From positions 2,542,001 to 2,606,000 of the forward strand of contig CM056878.1 in NCBI GenBank assembly GCA_029876055.1: a stretch of DNA of 64,000 bases. The letters are read 5' to 3'. Below the pieces are notes generated by a model. That model was given only the letters and a program-made list of their open reading frames with translations, made no database searches and was not told where the DNA came from. The DNA comes from Madurella fahalii (taxonomy: Eukaryota > Ascomycota > Sordariomycetes > Sordariales). Of this stretch, positions 45,113 through 56,571 are shown one piece after another; positions within the stretch are counted from its first letter, which is position 1, and every line of letters starts with the position of its first letter. The position numbers and the translations under genes are program-made.

Positions 45113-48100
45113 ACAGACCGAGCTTGCGACGAATGGACGGTATGGGTGCTGGCAACAAGGTAGAAGGGGAGAATCTACTCGCGCCTTGCCCTGGCCGTCT
45201 TAGTCATTGTGTAATCGTGGGTTTGGGGTCTGAGGGCTACGCAGGTCTTTGTCAGCAGCATTGCATATCAGGCGTCGGATGGGACATACGGAGGGATTCA
45301 GGAGCGGCCGCGGGCAAGGCTGGCAGGCAAAACAAGTATCGACGGCAGATACTTTAAAAAAGACGGGTCTTCTGATCTTAGACGTTATCCTGCCCTGGAC
45401 GAATGGTTCGGTGGAACCAAGCCGCATCGAGCAAGCATACGCAAGATGTGAACGAAGGGGGTGGCGGTGATTGCAAAAAGGAGCACAGTCAAATCCCAGA
45501 AGAATAAGGAATCAAGATGCTTAATTTGAATTTGTCACAGGTGCTCAGTGAAGTCCTCGGGGTCTATCTCTGCCAAAGAGTCGTGCAGGCAACCCCGGGG
45601 CTCCGCGGAAGGGGACGGAGGTCCTGTTTTTACGAACGCTGCCATAAGCACATACCTCATGCATGTAGCCTACCTACCTCTACACTACTTTTACATACTT
45701 CACTCTCAATGCCGACCGCCAGACTATGCCAAGATGAACCGGGCAGGGTGCTGAAAGACCTCGCGGCCTCGGTAGCTTCCCTGGCGCGGATGCGGCCATC
45801 CCCAAGAGTGAGGCCTCCAGCGGCGTTGTGGATGCCCCAAGAGAGCTCCATCCCGCCACCGCACGCAAGCGTCTCGGGGAAGGGTTATGCATGCGACTCG
45901 ACAGGGGGACCACACGATCCCGGTCAGATGCTGCAGCAGTAGAAAGTGCGGCTTGCACAAATCCCTGCATTCCAACCCACGCAGCTCTCTCGGGAATCGT
46001 CGGTCCTTTCGGGCCATCTATCCCCCCTGCAAGCTACAAGACGAGGTCCTTCTGGGACCGTGATTCGGGTTCGGCGAGGCTGCATATGCATGCCAAGCAT
46101 GTTGCCCTGCGAGAGTGGGGGCATCAATGAGATCAGTGAGGTCCTTTTAGAGTACAGCAGATTGAAGATCAGCCCTTCTCGCCCGAACATCGTCCCAAAG
46201 TGCGACCCTCAAAAGGTTGAAGTCTGGTCAGACCTCCAATTGCCCGGTTTCTGGGCCGTTCATCGACCATTACCTGTTCTGGCCTGTGACGGATGATATA
46301 CCGGGCGGGGCTGGTTGCCCAAGGCGCAACGACTGACTGGCATGAGAGCGATACCTTGGGTCCTTGTTGACATTATAAGGTTTGGTTCGACCAAACTTGC
46401 CCCGCTTTGCCCTTGCCACTACCGCAAGGGAGAATACCTAGAAAAGAAAATAAAACGCCAAGAAGAGGAAAACGATTGTTACGTATATGACAGAATCCAT
46501 GGTCATACCGTTGGGATTGTCATGTCGAGAACTCTCGTACGTGTGTATCATAGGGGGGGCAGTGATCTGACAATATCCGGGTCGGCCGGTTCCTTTGTCC
46601 AGAGTCTCTTGGCGACTTAGTCGATCATGCCTAGTTATTCACAACCAAGTGCAGATGTGCTGGCTTGGGGGCAGGAAATACAGTCACTGACGATGAGATG
46701 GGACAGACCAAGCTTTCTTCTGTGCCCAGACGATAGGGCCTTGGCAGCCCACTGAACTTGCCAAGTGGTGACCGCCTTTAGCGACTTTTGCTCCCATCCT
46801 CCCTCCCCCCCTATTGTGTGTCCAACTATACACTTGCAAATTATCACTTAGAATGGAAGAATCGAGGGGCACGCACCGATCCCGGCCCCCGTTTCCTGTC
46901 GCGGATTGCTCTGCACCAGTGTAAGGTTCCCCGGATCCTGCGCCGCCTATAACGTCCATCTCTTGCACCGGCAGCTGACCCCGCCCTGCTGGATGAGGCG
47001 CTGCCCGGTGTCTTGGTCAGTCTTGGTGCCCGTCGCCAAGGTGCTAACTGGTGGGGTTGCCGTCAGCTGGAAACCAGCGCACAGGTCCCCAAGGAAACTG
47101 CCAGAATCTCTCCATACCTGGGTGCGGCGGTTCAGCTAAGGGGAGAAAAAGTCAAAAGACTTATTTGCAACTCTAACTGGGTTATATATCGGGATGCCGG
47201 CTCAGACACATAGATGTCTCTGACAACCGGAATCCGCCCCAGTGAGCGGCGGCCGCTATTGGGACTGCCTAATGGACGTTGCGCCACAATGCGATCATCG
47301 CTTTTGGCCTGCCCCGCTTCTCCCACCCAGAGGCTGAGCGGGGTGGGAAATGCCCTCAAAGCGGTTAGGCACATGGCGGAATACGGCGCATGTGTCAGAT
47401 CCAGATTCTTCCAGGACGCAAGGCTCAGGAGCGCACTAAAATAACGGCCTGACCATTGCCGCACCCGCGGTCCCGTTGGGCCCTAAGAGTGACATCCCTC
47501 CACTTGCCAAGACAGAAGAGGAAAAAAAAACTGCAGGAGGATGACACCTGCGGAGCTCGAGCCGTGATGATATCTAACCACTGAGGTTCCAGCCAAGCTT
47601 CGGCTTATTATTTACAGCTACCGCCCTTCTGACTCTAGTCCAGTCCTTGGTTGCTTTGCGAACGTGTGTCCTGTCCGACAGTTGTTCCCGCTAGCTGGCT
47701 CTTTTTACTTTTTCTTTTTCTTTTTTTTTATTTATGATTAAGGTCTGCGTGACAATAATCAAGCTTTGACGGGAAGCGCGTTCCTAGCCGTTGTCACCGG
47801 CCCCGCCAGAAGATACTTCCTGCGGTCAACACTCAGCTCCCTCCCTTAGGTAACTAAGCTTTCCCTCCGTTTGCACACCACGGCTCTCCATTCCGCAATC
47901 CCACGGCCGCGCAAAGAGTCGCAATCTCCCTGGGGTATTCAGCATCCAAAGTACCGTTCCTTGACCGGCCCAAGATTTTACGAGCATCAGATCTTTTACA
48001 CCAACAATCACCTTGCCCTGCAGACGCCGGCCAGCATCTGTCTGTCTGGTGCCGCAGCGCAGCAGTCACCGAGCGTTGCGCAACGCTCCCGCGTACCTCA

Positions 48101-48203
48101 ATGCAAGTTGTCGCAGGATAGCCTCTGCTGGCCTCGTTGTGAGGCCGTACGAGCACTGGCATAGATTTCAGCAACGGCTATCCAAACGAGTCTCCGGCGT
48201 ACG
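45113..48203. other. Long intergenic region (about 3.1 kb)
   Basis: This region separates eIF3l from the stress-domain gene. Frames of up to 141 codons exist (for example 45517-45942 plus), but several overlap on both strands between 45.6 and 46.1 kb and none has a recognisable domain. A small hairpin (GTTTGGT-TCG-ACCAAAC) lies near 46380-46397. A hairpin followed by T9 on the minus strand lies at 47522-47552. The last 500 bases should contain the promoter and leader of the next gene. Confidence 0.5.
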
Positions 48204-50895
48204 ATGGCCGAGACCAAAGCTGAAGATGTGGCCCGACTAACTTCCTCGCCGCCTGTGGCCAAGAGCCCCGACTCTGATGTGTCACCTCGCACCCAAGTGC
48301 CCTTGGTCACTGCCGACTATTTCTCGGCCAAGTCTGACGCGCGTCGAGAGACAAAGGCATTCCCAGCCTTGGTTTCGAAATATATCAACGGCCAGAGGCT
48401 GAATGGGAGATCCCCTCCCTCAATGGCCGCGTCGACGGATGCTAGCACCACCACGCTGGCGTCGATATCGGAAGAATGCCCGGTGGACAGTTCGCGGCAT
48501 TCGTCGAACGACAATAGCGAGCGCCCCTCTGCCGCGTCCAGAAAGTCCTCGACAGCTTCTGTCACGTTCCGGCCGCCACGTAACCCTTCGTTACCCCAGG
48601 GTAATCCACGAAAGACAGATAACCGACGTCTTCGAGAGTCGTCGCCGTCTCCTGTGAGGTGAGTGCTGGCCTTACGTGTTTAGCCGTTTTCCCTTCTCGG
48701 CGCGGCGCAGAATGGCCCTTTCCAACCGAGGCTCGCGCACCTGTGCTGTAACCCGGCCTAGTGGTGCTTCCTATTCCCGGATGCCTGCATATCCCTCCGA
48801 CAAGAAGCTTCGCATACCTTCTCGATGTTCGCGTTGGGTCGCCTCCTCGTGACGACGCCCATGGGCTACGGAGCAAGTGCACAAGCCGCGGTGGGTTGTT
48901 ACTCGGAAATGTCGCAGGCGCTCGGGATTCTACGCGAACCCCCTTCTCCCAGAATCGTTTAGGCTTGGTGCCGGTTCCAGAAGCCGGATAGGAACTGTTG
49001 CCGCCCACCCGATAAGCAGCTGATTGTTGATTTCCCCCACCACCTGGACTTGCACCCCACCCAGCGAGCAGAGGCTCCGAGAAACAGTCGAGTGGGTGGT
49101 GAGACGAGAACAAGCACCGGCTGCCAGCCGTGCGAGGCCGGCTAATGAAGCGCCTCGGGACTTCACCTGCCATCATCACCGTCGAGAGAACAGGCACTCC
49201 CTGGCTTCCGCCAGTCCGGTGCTCGCCGATGGCTAAACTCCAAATCTCGACCCCGCCACCCCACCAGACTGGATCGCTGGATCTGGCTCGACAGATGTCA
49301 TATCTCCAACCCAAATCCCGTTAGCAGGACGGCTTGCAGAGGGTCCATCCTATGCTCGCTTCTGCACAACAACTCCTTACAGCACCCAGGACTTTGTGGC
49401 TGTGCCTCCCGAGTCGAGATCCCCGGCGGCCGATGCACATGCAGCACGCATCACGTTTTCCCCGCGTCATATTCCCCATCCCATCACCCAGCGCCGCTCG
49501 CCGGCTATCCACTTGCGATCAGATCTACAAAATTCCCGCAAAAGGGTCGCGTGCTCTCCATCCGTTGCATCCCCTGTTTCTTGAATCCCTGCACCTCCCT
49601 TGCCTTCTAGTCGTCATTATTCTTTGTTCCATTGGTCATCTGTTGGAAATCTATCTGCTGCATACTCGAGAGACCAAAGATTGGTAGCCATGACCACGCT
49701 AACACAGAGTCCCGTTCCGGCCCCCAGGTTCCAACAGCATGTCGGCTTTGATAACCTCCCCGTCGGCGAGGCTACCAAAAACAATCCCTCATCGTTTACA
49801 CTGCAAGCCAGGCACCGGGGTTACCAGCCGTCGCGGAGGTCCCGCACCTTTATGATTGGGGTGGACGAGCATGCCTATTCCGATTATGCGCTGGTCTGGC
49901 TGCTGAATAACATGGTGGACGATGGCGATGAGGTGATCTGCGTGAGAGTTGTCGAGAGCCCCTTCCGCCCTGGAGAAAAGAACTACCAGGAGGAGGCAAA
50001 GAGGCTCCTCCAAACAATCCAGGCCAAGAATGAGCTAAACAAGGCCATCAGCATTGTTCTCGAGTACTCGGTCGGGAAGCTGCACGACACCTTCCAGCAA
50101 TTAGTAGGTTCCCCAGTGTGACTTGGGACAGCGTTGGCTCTATGGGTGGCTGACGTTAAGTGTCTCATGGGGTGACAGCTCGGGATTTACAACCCCTCGA
50201 TGCTCGTGGTTGGCACCAAAGGACGATCGCTGGGAGGCATTCAAGGACTGGTGAACACGCGGAACTCGTTCTCCAAATACTGTCTCCAGTACAGCCCCAT
50301 TCCGGTCGTGGTGGTTCGGCCGGACGACAAGCGGCAGAAGAAGAAGGAGAAGCGCTCGCACGACCCGTCGCGACAGAGCTACGCAACCATGCTCGCATAC
50401 AATGACGGCAAACACGAGGCTGACAGCGAGGCCAGCAGCGTGTACGAGTTTGAGAGGAGCATATCAGCGGATGAGGAAGCGCACCGCGTGGCAGCAGCGA
50501 TTGGGCTCCCTGCGAGATTCGATCCCACCATCAAACCGTACAAAACTCGTAGCCCGCAGCCTCGCCAGGCGTCGCCATCAGCGGCCCAATCCCCTCCGCC
50601 AGGGACGACTTCTACCTCGCCGCCCTCGACGACGCTCCCCACTGAAAGTGGTGACGAGGACAGCGGCGACGACGAAGACGAATTCGAGATTGAAGCCATC
50701 TCGGGCAGCCAGGTCGTACCAGGAAAAGCAAAACAGACGGGGCTTGACGAGCAGAAGGAGCGGCTTCACGCCATGGAAGTAGGTGAAGCTGCCGCTTTGC
50801 TAAAATCGGGCAAGTCGGGTAGCCTTGAAGATGATGACGATGACGACGACGGGTCATCCCAAGAGAGGGCGGCAGACGAGGGGTCCAAGCCATAG
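48204..50895 (+). CDS. Universal stress protein (Usp) domain protein with disordered extensions
   Basis: Fungal protein with a C-terminal UspA-like alpha/beta domain, usually linked to stress or nucleotide sensing; the exact role is unknown. The preferred exons are 48204-48658, 49611-50103 and 50179-50895, giving 554 residues. The Ser-rich N-terminus contains PRNPSLPQGNPRKTDNRRLR. The Usp domain starts near residue 231 with SRTFMIGVDEHAYSDYALVW and continues with DGDEVICVRVVESP, LEYSVGKLHDTFQQL, NPSMLVVGTKGRSLGG and YSPIPVVVVRPDDKR. The glycine loop GTKGRSLGG is present, but the usual Gly-Ser that ends the ATP motif reads NTRNSFSK instead. The tail is acidic (seven Asp in a row). Intron 1 is 952 bases. 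An alternative acceptor at 49669-49670 is also in frame and would remove 20 residues. Confidence 0.85.
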
Positions 50896-52492
50896 CATGC
50901 ATTTTGTTCCATTGCCTAGACGTCGGATGCTTCAGAGCATGCTTTCCCCCGGTCCGTTCGCTAGGACCGGGAGTAACACGGGAAATGCGCCCGAGGAGCT
51001 GCAGGCATGATGATACGGAATGCGGCGAGAGCATAGCAACGGTCTAGCATTTTTCGAGATGCATATAGAAACGCGCGTGAGGCGGACGGCGAAGCAGGAG
51101 CAGAGGAGCAAAGGAGCAAAGGAAGAGGGTATTTTGTGTGTAACAATTTTTCCTTGTACAGTCTTGGGTCGGCGGCACTCTCCAGCGATGTGTTTATGTA
51201 GACAATAATGCTGCTCAGTTATCTTTTACAAACTTCTGGGTGTGTTGTAGACTCCCATGCGTGATGGACAGCAGCATTGCGGGATGCAGATGCCATATTT
51301 TAGGGACTCCGGGCTGGATCGGATTCTTTTCGGTCTACATTCCACAAGGGCCACAGCCTAACGCAGAAGGCTGGTGTGGTCTTTGTTCTCAATGGTTTCG
51401 TGTGTTTGATGCCCTGGGGGGTTGCGGCGGTTGTGGGCGAATTTGTGGTTATGGTTCCCTATTCGCCTTCGGGGACTTGCATACCCATCTTGAGCATACA
51501 CTTCTCCTCCTGCTTCTAGTTTGGATCTTGAAGCTCGCCATTCTCGCCTAATGTGTTTGAATGTAAGTGTTCAAGGTAGAAACTGATACTATTTTAAGAG
51601 ATGTAGCAGCTGGGAATAGACTCTATTCGAATCTGTACTCGTGTAACCTGCATGGGTACCGCTAAGCACCGCTCTGTTATTCAGCTATTTCTTGGGTTTT
51701 CCCGCAGACGCTGCTCGCAGGGGTCTTCTCTCAACGAAGGTTGGTTACAACGGGCTGTGCTATTTGAAATTCCTGCCAAACGTAAGAGCCTGCAATGCAG
51801 CTAGGTAGTCCTTGTAGCCTGACGAGCGTGTGGCAACCCGAGCGCTGCTAGGTAATAACGTTCCAGGGCCACGAGCGCAGGGTAGGTGCTGTAGAAAAAC
51901 TCCTTTTCTGTTGATATAGAACCAATGTGGCTAACGAGCGCTTTGATTAGGTGCTTGGAACCAGCAATCGCCAGCATCTCAAGTTGTTAGTATCCTGATG
52001 TTACCATCCTGTAGCCAAGGTACTCGTCCTGTACAGTACCACAATTATGTACAGTACCGTACGCATGCAAGGCCCAGGAACAGTGCCGCCGGGGAATGCA
52101 GCCTGTTTTGATAGATGGAGGGGCGGGGCGGCAGTTAGGTGGGGTCGTGGTGGCCTGGGCTTCCAGATCCGGGTCCCTTGGCTGAATTAGTGCCATGTGC
52201 GCAACGTCGAAGTTGTTCCTAAAACCGAACAAATATTTAAGAATGGAAGCGACCAGGACGTGATGCAGACCGGACCCCCAGCGCGACCATGACAACAAAC
52301 TTTCCACTACTTCCAACTATGCGCACTTATAGTTGAAGCTGTACAAGCTTACCAGAGACGTATAATGCCGCCGCAACCGCCGTCGTCCGAACGCAAAGAA
52401 CACGAAGCGATAGCAGGCCACCGGACCTCGAACCCACCTCTCACACACAACAACAACAACAACGACACCGGTAACGCCAACTCTGACATAAC
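50896..52492. other. Intergenic region (about 1.6 kb)
   Basis: This is the 3' region of the stress-domain gene and the promoter of the Golgi pH regulator. Two direct copies of GTACAGTACC lie at 52031-52040 and 52049-52058. A Cys-rich frame at 51264-51551 is described under findings. A CAA-repeat leader lies at 52447-52464, and an out-of-frame ATG at 52365 opens a 78-codon frame that overlaps the next gene's start. Confidence 0.5.
52447..52464 (+). promoter_or_regulatory. CAA-repeat 5' leader of the GPHR gene
   Basis: A run of CAA triplets ends about 28 bases before the ATG at 52493. CAA repeats are unstructured as RNA and in general favour scanning. Whether the transcript start lies upstream of it is not known from sequence. 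Confidence 0.45.
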
Positions 52493-54412
52493 ATGCTTCC
52501 GTCAGACGACGGCGACTCCGCCGCATGCGGCGCCGGCCCCGACGGCAGCACCGCCTGCTCCGCTCCCAGCTCATCAACCCCGACGCTCCTCCTCTCCCTG
52601 ACCCCGGTCGTGCTCACCTTCCTCCTCGTCTCCTCCGTCTCCCTCACCCGCCTCTTCCCCATCCTCGCCAACCTCCCCACTACCACTACCACCAGTAACA
52701 GCAGCAACACTGCTCTACCGCACCCCAGCGTCCCTATTGACGACGGAGAAGAGCACTTCCTCCCGCCGTCGGCGCCGCCCAGCCTGGTGCAGGCGCACGC
52801 CGGCCGCGCGGCGCGCTCGCCGCGGCGCCGCCTCGCCGCGCTGGCGTTCGCGGCCACGCTCGGGCTGGCGGCCGTGCTGGCCGAGCTGATCCTGGCCGAG
52901 ATCCTCGAGGTGGACGACCCGCGCGCGCGCGCGCTGGCGCTGCGGGCGACGGTGCCGACGCTGGTGGTGCTGCTGGTGGGCGTGGTGCCGTTCCTCGAGG
53001 CCCACAGCGTGCTGGCCGCGCGCGGCTGGCGGTTCGGCCGGGACGGCAAGGGCAGGCTGCACTCGCGGGCCGCGTGGGCCGTGTTGGGGGCCGTGTTCGC
53101 CGCGTGGCTGGTGGCGTTCTGGGTCCTGGGGAAGGTGGTGGCGCCCGGGGCCGGGTATGGGTTTGGTATGATGGGGGGGGTTGGCGCGGAGGAGGGCTTG
53201 TGGAGACTGGCGGGCAAGGCGACCGGTAGGGTGTTGCCTGGGGAAGAAGGGGCCGTTGTGGATAATACCGCCATGACGATCGGGAGGATCGGGTTGGGGG
53301 CCCCTGGGGTGTTCGCGGGGGACGGGGTTGGGGATGGGGGTTTGTCGAGAGCCTGTTTGGAGAGGATAGGGGTGATTGGGATTTCGTTGATGGCGTTATT
53401 GTCGGGTTTTGCGAGCGTGTCGAGCCCGTGGCATACGTTTGTGGATAATCGGGCGTATCGGAAACGGCCAATCACGGATGCGGATATCGTGAGGAAGCAG
53501 GCTGGGCTGGATGCGACGAGTGAGTTGTTGCTAACGAAGCGGCACCGGCTGAGGTCGCTGCAGAGAAAGGCGCAAGCCGTCGCGGAAGGGATAGGGGGTG
53601 GGACCCCTCACGGGGTTGCTGCAGGGCCGTCCGGTGGGCTGGTGGGCAAGGTCCTTGGGTCTATCAAGACGTTCGCTGGCAGCGGTGAGGCTGCCGAGAT
53701 CAAAGCACTGCAAGTCGAAATATCTGGCCTCGAGACGATGGAGTCCAACCTGGCGGCATCTTTGTCCCACCTCAAGTCGCAGAAAGCGGCCCACGCTAGG
53801 GATGGCACCACGCTCGGCCGTCTGCTAGCCGTCCCACGCTACGCCTTTGCCGTATACTGTGTGTACCGCATCCTAGCCACCACGCTTACTACCCTCCGAC
53901 GGGTGTACTACCCGTCAGCCTCCTTCTCGTCCTCGGACCCCATCAACCGCTTCCTCGGCCTGCTTGCCAAACACTGGGACCCCAAGCTGGACCAGCTCGC
54001 TTGGGCGCGCCAGATCTCGTTCCTGCTGTCCGGCGTCATCCTGGCGGCGAGCGCAAACTCGGTCCTGCAGACCTTCCGGCTGTTTGCAAAGTGGGCTCCC
54101 GGCTTGCTCCACCAAGCCCAAGCGAATCTAGCTCTCTTGATCGGGCAGGTAACGGCCACGTACGTGATTAGCGCCGGGCTGCTGCTGAGGAGCAACTTGC
54201 CGCGGGAAGTCAGCCGGTCGGTCGGGGACGCCCTCGAGAGCGCGCTGGAGCCCGGGTTTGTGGACCGCTGGTTCGAGGGATGGTTCTTGCTTGCAAGCAT
54301 CGGCACAGCAGCGGGTATTTGGGTGGGCAGGAAGGTCGGCGGTGGGTTTGGAGGTGGCTGGGATGAGTGGGACGAACTTGGTGGTGAGGAGTTAGGGCAG
54401 AAACGGTCTTAA
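52493..54412 (+). CDS. Golgi pH regulator (GPHR/GPR89 family)
   Basis: Polytopic membrane protein of the GPHR family, an anion channel or regulator of Golgi acidification; plant relatives were described as GPCR-type G proteins. It is a single exon of 639 residues. About nine hydrophobic segments are visible, starting with LLLSLTPVVLTFLLVSSVSL (residue about 31), then AALAFAATLGLAAVLAELIL, VPTLVVLLVGVVPFLEA, VLGAVFAAWLVAFWVLG, GVIGISLMALLSGFASV, a cytosolic coiled-coil loop, and four more. The family signature SGFASVSSPW followed by YRKRPITDADI is clear, and the C-terminal half matches the GPHR/abscisic-acid-receptor-like domain. The central part (52770-53160) is very GC-rich. The ATG has A at -3. 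Confidence 0.9.
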   Translation: MLPSDDGDSAACGAGPDGSTACSAPSSSTPTLLLSLTPVVLTFLLVSSVSLTRLFPILANLPTTTTTSNSSNTALPHPSVPIDDGEEHFLPPSAPPSLVQAHAGRAARSPRRRLAALAFAATLGLAAVLAELILAEILEVDDPRARALALRATVPTLVVLLVGVVPFLEAHSVLAARGWRFGRDGKGRLHSRAAWAVLGAVFAAWLVAFWVLGKVVAPGAGYGFGMMGGVGAEEGLWRLAGKATGRVLPGEEGAVVDNTAMTIGRIGLGAPGVFAGDGVGDGGLSRACLERIGVIGISLMALLSGFASVSSPWHTFVDNRAYRKRPITDADIVRKQAGLDATSELLLTKRHRLRSLQRKAQAVAEGIGGGTPHGVAAGPSGGLVGKVLGSIKTFAGSGEAAEIKALQVEISGLETMESNLAASLSHLKSQKAAHARDGTTLGRLLAVPRYAFAVYCVYRILATTLTTLRRVYYPSASFSSSDPINRFLGLLAKHWDPKLDQLAWARQISFLLSGVILAASANSVLQTFRLFAKWAPGLLHQAQANLALLIGQVTATYVISAGLLLRSNLPREVSRSVGDALESALEPGFVDRWFEGWFLLASIGTAAGIWVGRKVGGGFGGGWDEWDELGGEELGQKRS

Positions 54413-56571
54413 TTTTGGGAGATATCCACTATTGTTGTACCCGTAGTTGGGCTGTGCTCAAACCATATGTAATCAATGAGCGATTCGATTTCGGGTTCTG
54501 ATATGGACGGGCAATGTCTGGCGAGTGATTCCCAGAGGAATTTACGACAAGAGGCTGGAATTGCGCCAACTCCTTCTAACGGCGTCCCGAACATATTTAC
54601 TAGCCAGTGGTTAAGAAAAACAGCCCAACTTAGCAAGCGAGTCCGGGCCATAGACTAAAACAGTCGAGGAGCGGCTAGGAAGATGTCAGGCGGCGGCAGA
54701 GGCAAGTGCTCTCCGTGTGTGTTGACCGAGCTAGACTAGGATATCCGCGCGCTTATAGGACTGTCTGTGGAACCGCTCAACGCTCGAGGACTGTGAGAAA
54801 AGTCAAAGCCAGGTACTTATAAGGCCCGCTCAAATTTCCATGCTTCGTCCTCCGAACCAGACACCAAATGCCATATCGCTGTTTCACCGAAGATGTCAAT
54901 ACATTAGCGTTGACCAACTTTCTGCAACACATACATCGCACGCCACACACCGGACAGACTGTCGTCTCTTCTCCACGGCGGAGCGATAGGATCCTGCAAC
55001 CTATGGACATCGATGTGGGCCTGGTACACGTCACGGGTGCTAGCCAAGTCATCGTCGCGACCAACGCAGCGATGTCGACAGGCCTTACCTGGTCAGTTTG
55101 GCAACACCTCCAACAGCTTAACCCCATACTGGAAAGTAACTGCATCCTACAACAGGCCTATTTAAATGTGATGAATGTGAGCCATATGCGACCACAAGAG
55201 GCAGACGGGAATTGCTAGGGTTAGGGTCTACAATGCGCCGCATCGTTGTTCGGTTCGAGCCTCTTACTCTGCAAGTCTTCAGCTTCAGACCTGCAGCGGG
55301 CCACAGCCAGCTCTGGGAAAGGGGAGTCCGGGGGTGACTGTGGGGCTGTGGTTGGACGGCCCAATCAAGTGCGCGTCAGGGGTTCCCGGGGGTCTCCCTT
55401 CAAACGTAAGCCTTTGTTTCGTTTCGAACTGGAGATGGCTGTTGTCCAATCCAATCTGCCCGCCTGCCTCCCGGCACCATCAGGGGCAGGAGGGAGCGTG
55501 CAACGCTCAGGCCATCTTTGCTGTCTTTCTGCCCATCGCCGGGTGTCATTGAAACGCGGAGACTGCAGTCTGGAAACATTTGGTGACAGTTGGCTGCGCA
55601 AAGATGACATTTGACTGGCTCGGTACCAGCCCCGTCTTCCTTTACATCCCGATCGAGCGCTCGAAGCGAGTGGTTCGAGCCTCCTTCGCTCCCGAGTCGG
55701 CGCTGTCCATGGATCGTGGACGCACCGGTGCCTCTCGAATAAACAGTATATGGGGGGAGAGCCGCCCGTTGATCGGCTTACTGCCTCCGGGTCCGTGCCT
55801 CAACCTCAAGACCCTTTCTTTCCCGTTTGTCGTTTCTGTTATTGGGGGAGATTCAACCACCTGAGGCTGTGCCTCGTTCTCTTCTTGTGCTTTCAAAGGC
55901 GGAATCTGTTTGTTATTTGCGTGGTCGATCGGCCGCTTCTTCCCGACCACTCACCATCACCGCCGCCGTTTTCCGCCACCGAATGAGCGATCAGCATTGC
56001 AAGGTCAAGCTGTCGGTTGCCTCGTTCTTAATCTTCGAGTCTCGGGCAGAGCCCAAGTTTTAAAAAGACGCAGCGTGTCACAAGGGCAAACCCGCCCCTC
56101 CTCCCCCCTCCCCTATCGCTGCATTACGCTTGGATCACGGCATGAGCGAGTCCGCCGGAGCACAATAACCCCTCTTTCCCCGCCGATGCCATTGGGAAGC
56201 GACGCATATCCAAGCAACGCCGGCTGCTTCTACCCGCATTGATTGAGACAAACTCTTGGCTCTCGCGTCCAAGGCGCCCGACCGATCGGATCTCCCGCCA
56301 TCGCGGTCTTCTGACGCAAATCGTGTTTCGGGTCACCGCACGGCCTGAGTAGCGAAGTTGTCCCGGCTGCCGACTTCTGCCGCCGTCCCGTCTTCGCCCT
56401 GATCCCTTCTGTGCGAACACCAGGGAAGAGGGGACGAGAACTTACAATCGATCGACTGCGGAACCCGGAAAGGAGAGGTTGAGCGTCTCCGGTTGGGAAT
56501 ATCCCAACGTCCGACGGTGGTCCAGCGCTTTTTCATCCGACGGCTCCCAGATTGGTGGGGTTGTCAACAAC
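54413..56571. other. Intergenic region (about 2.2 kb)
   Basis: This region lies between two plus-strand genes. A telomere-like sequence CTAGGGTTAGGG lies at 55217-55228. From about 55.9 to 56.4 kb the sequence is pyrimidine-rich (CCGCCCCTCCTCCCCCCTCC type), likely the promoter and leader of the next gene. The frame at 55642-55950 minus begins at GTG and has no support as a gene. Confidence 0.5.
55217..55228 (+). repeat. Short telomere-like repeat (TTAGGG type)
   Basis: CTAGGGTTAGGG equals almost two units of the fungal telomere repeat TTAGGG. It is far too short to be an interstitial telomere and may be a Tbf1-type site. It stands in noncoding DNA more than 1.3 kb before the next gene's ATG. 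Confidence 0.5.

Noticed and set aside
45517..45942. 141-codon plus-strand frame in the eIF3l to stress-protein spacer
   Set aside because: Several overlapping frames of similar length exist on both strands here and the sequence has no coding-like pattern or homology I know.
48562..49314. 250-codon minus-strand frame opposite the first exon and long intron of the stress-protein gene
   Set aside because: It is antisense to a clear exon, has Trp/Gly/Ser-rich composition and no recognisable domain.
55642..55950. 102-codon minus-strand frame upstream of the GPI-protein gene
   Set aside because: It begins at GTG, not ATG, and lies in what is probably the leader of the next gene.
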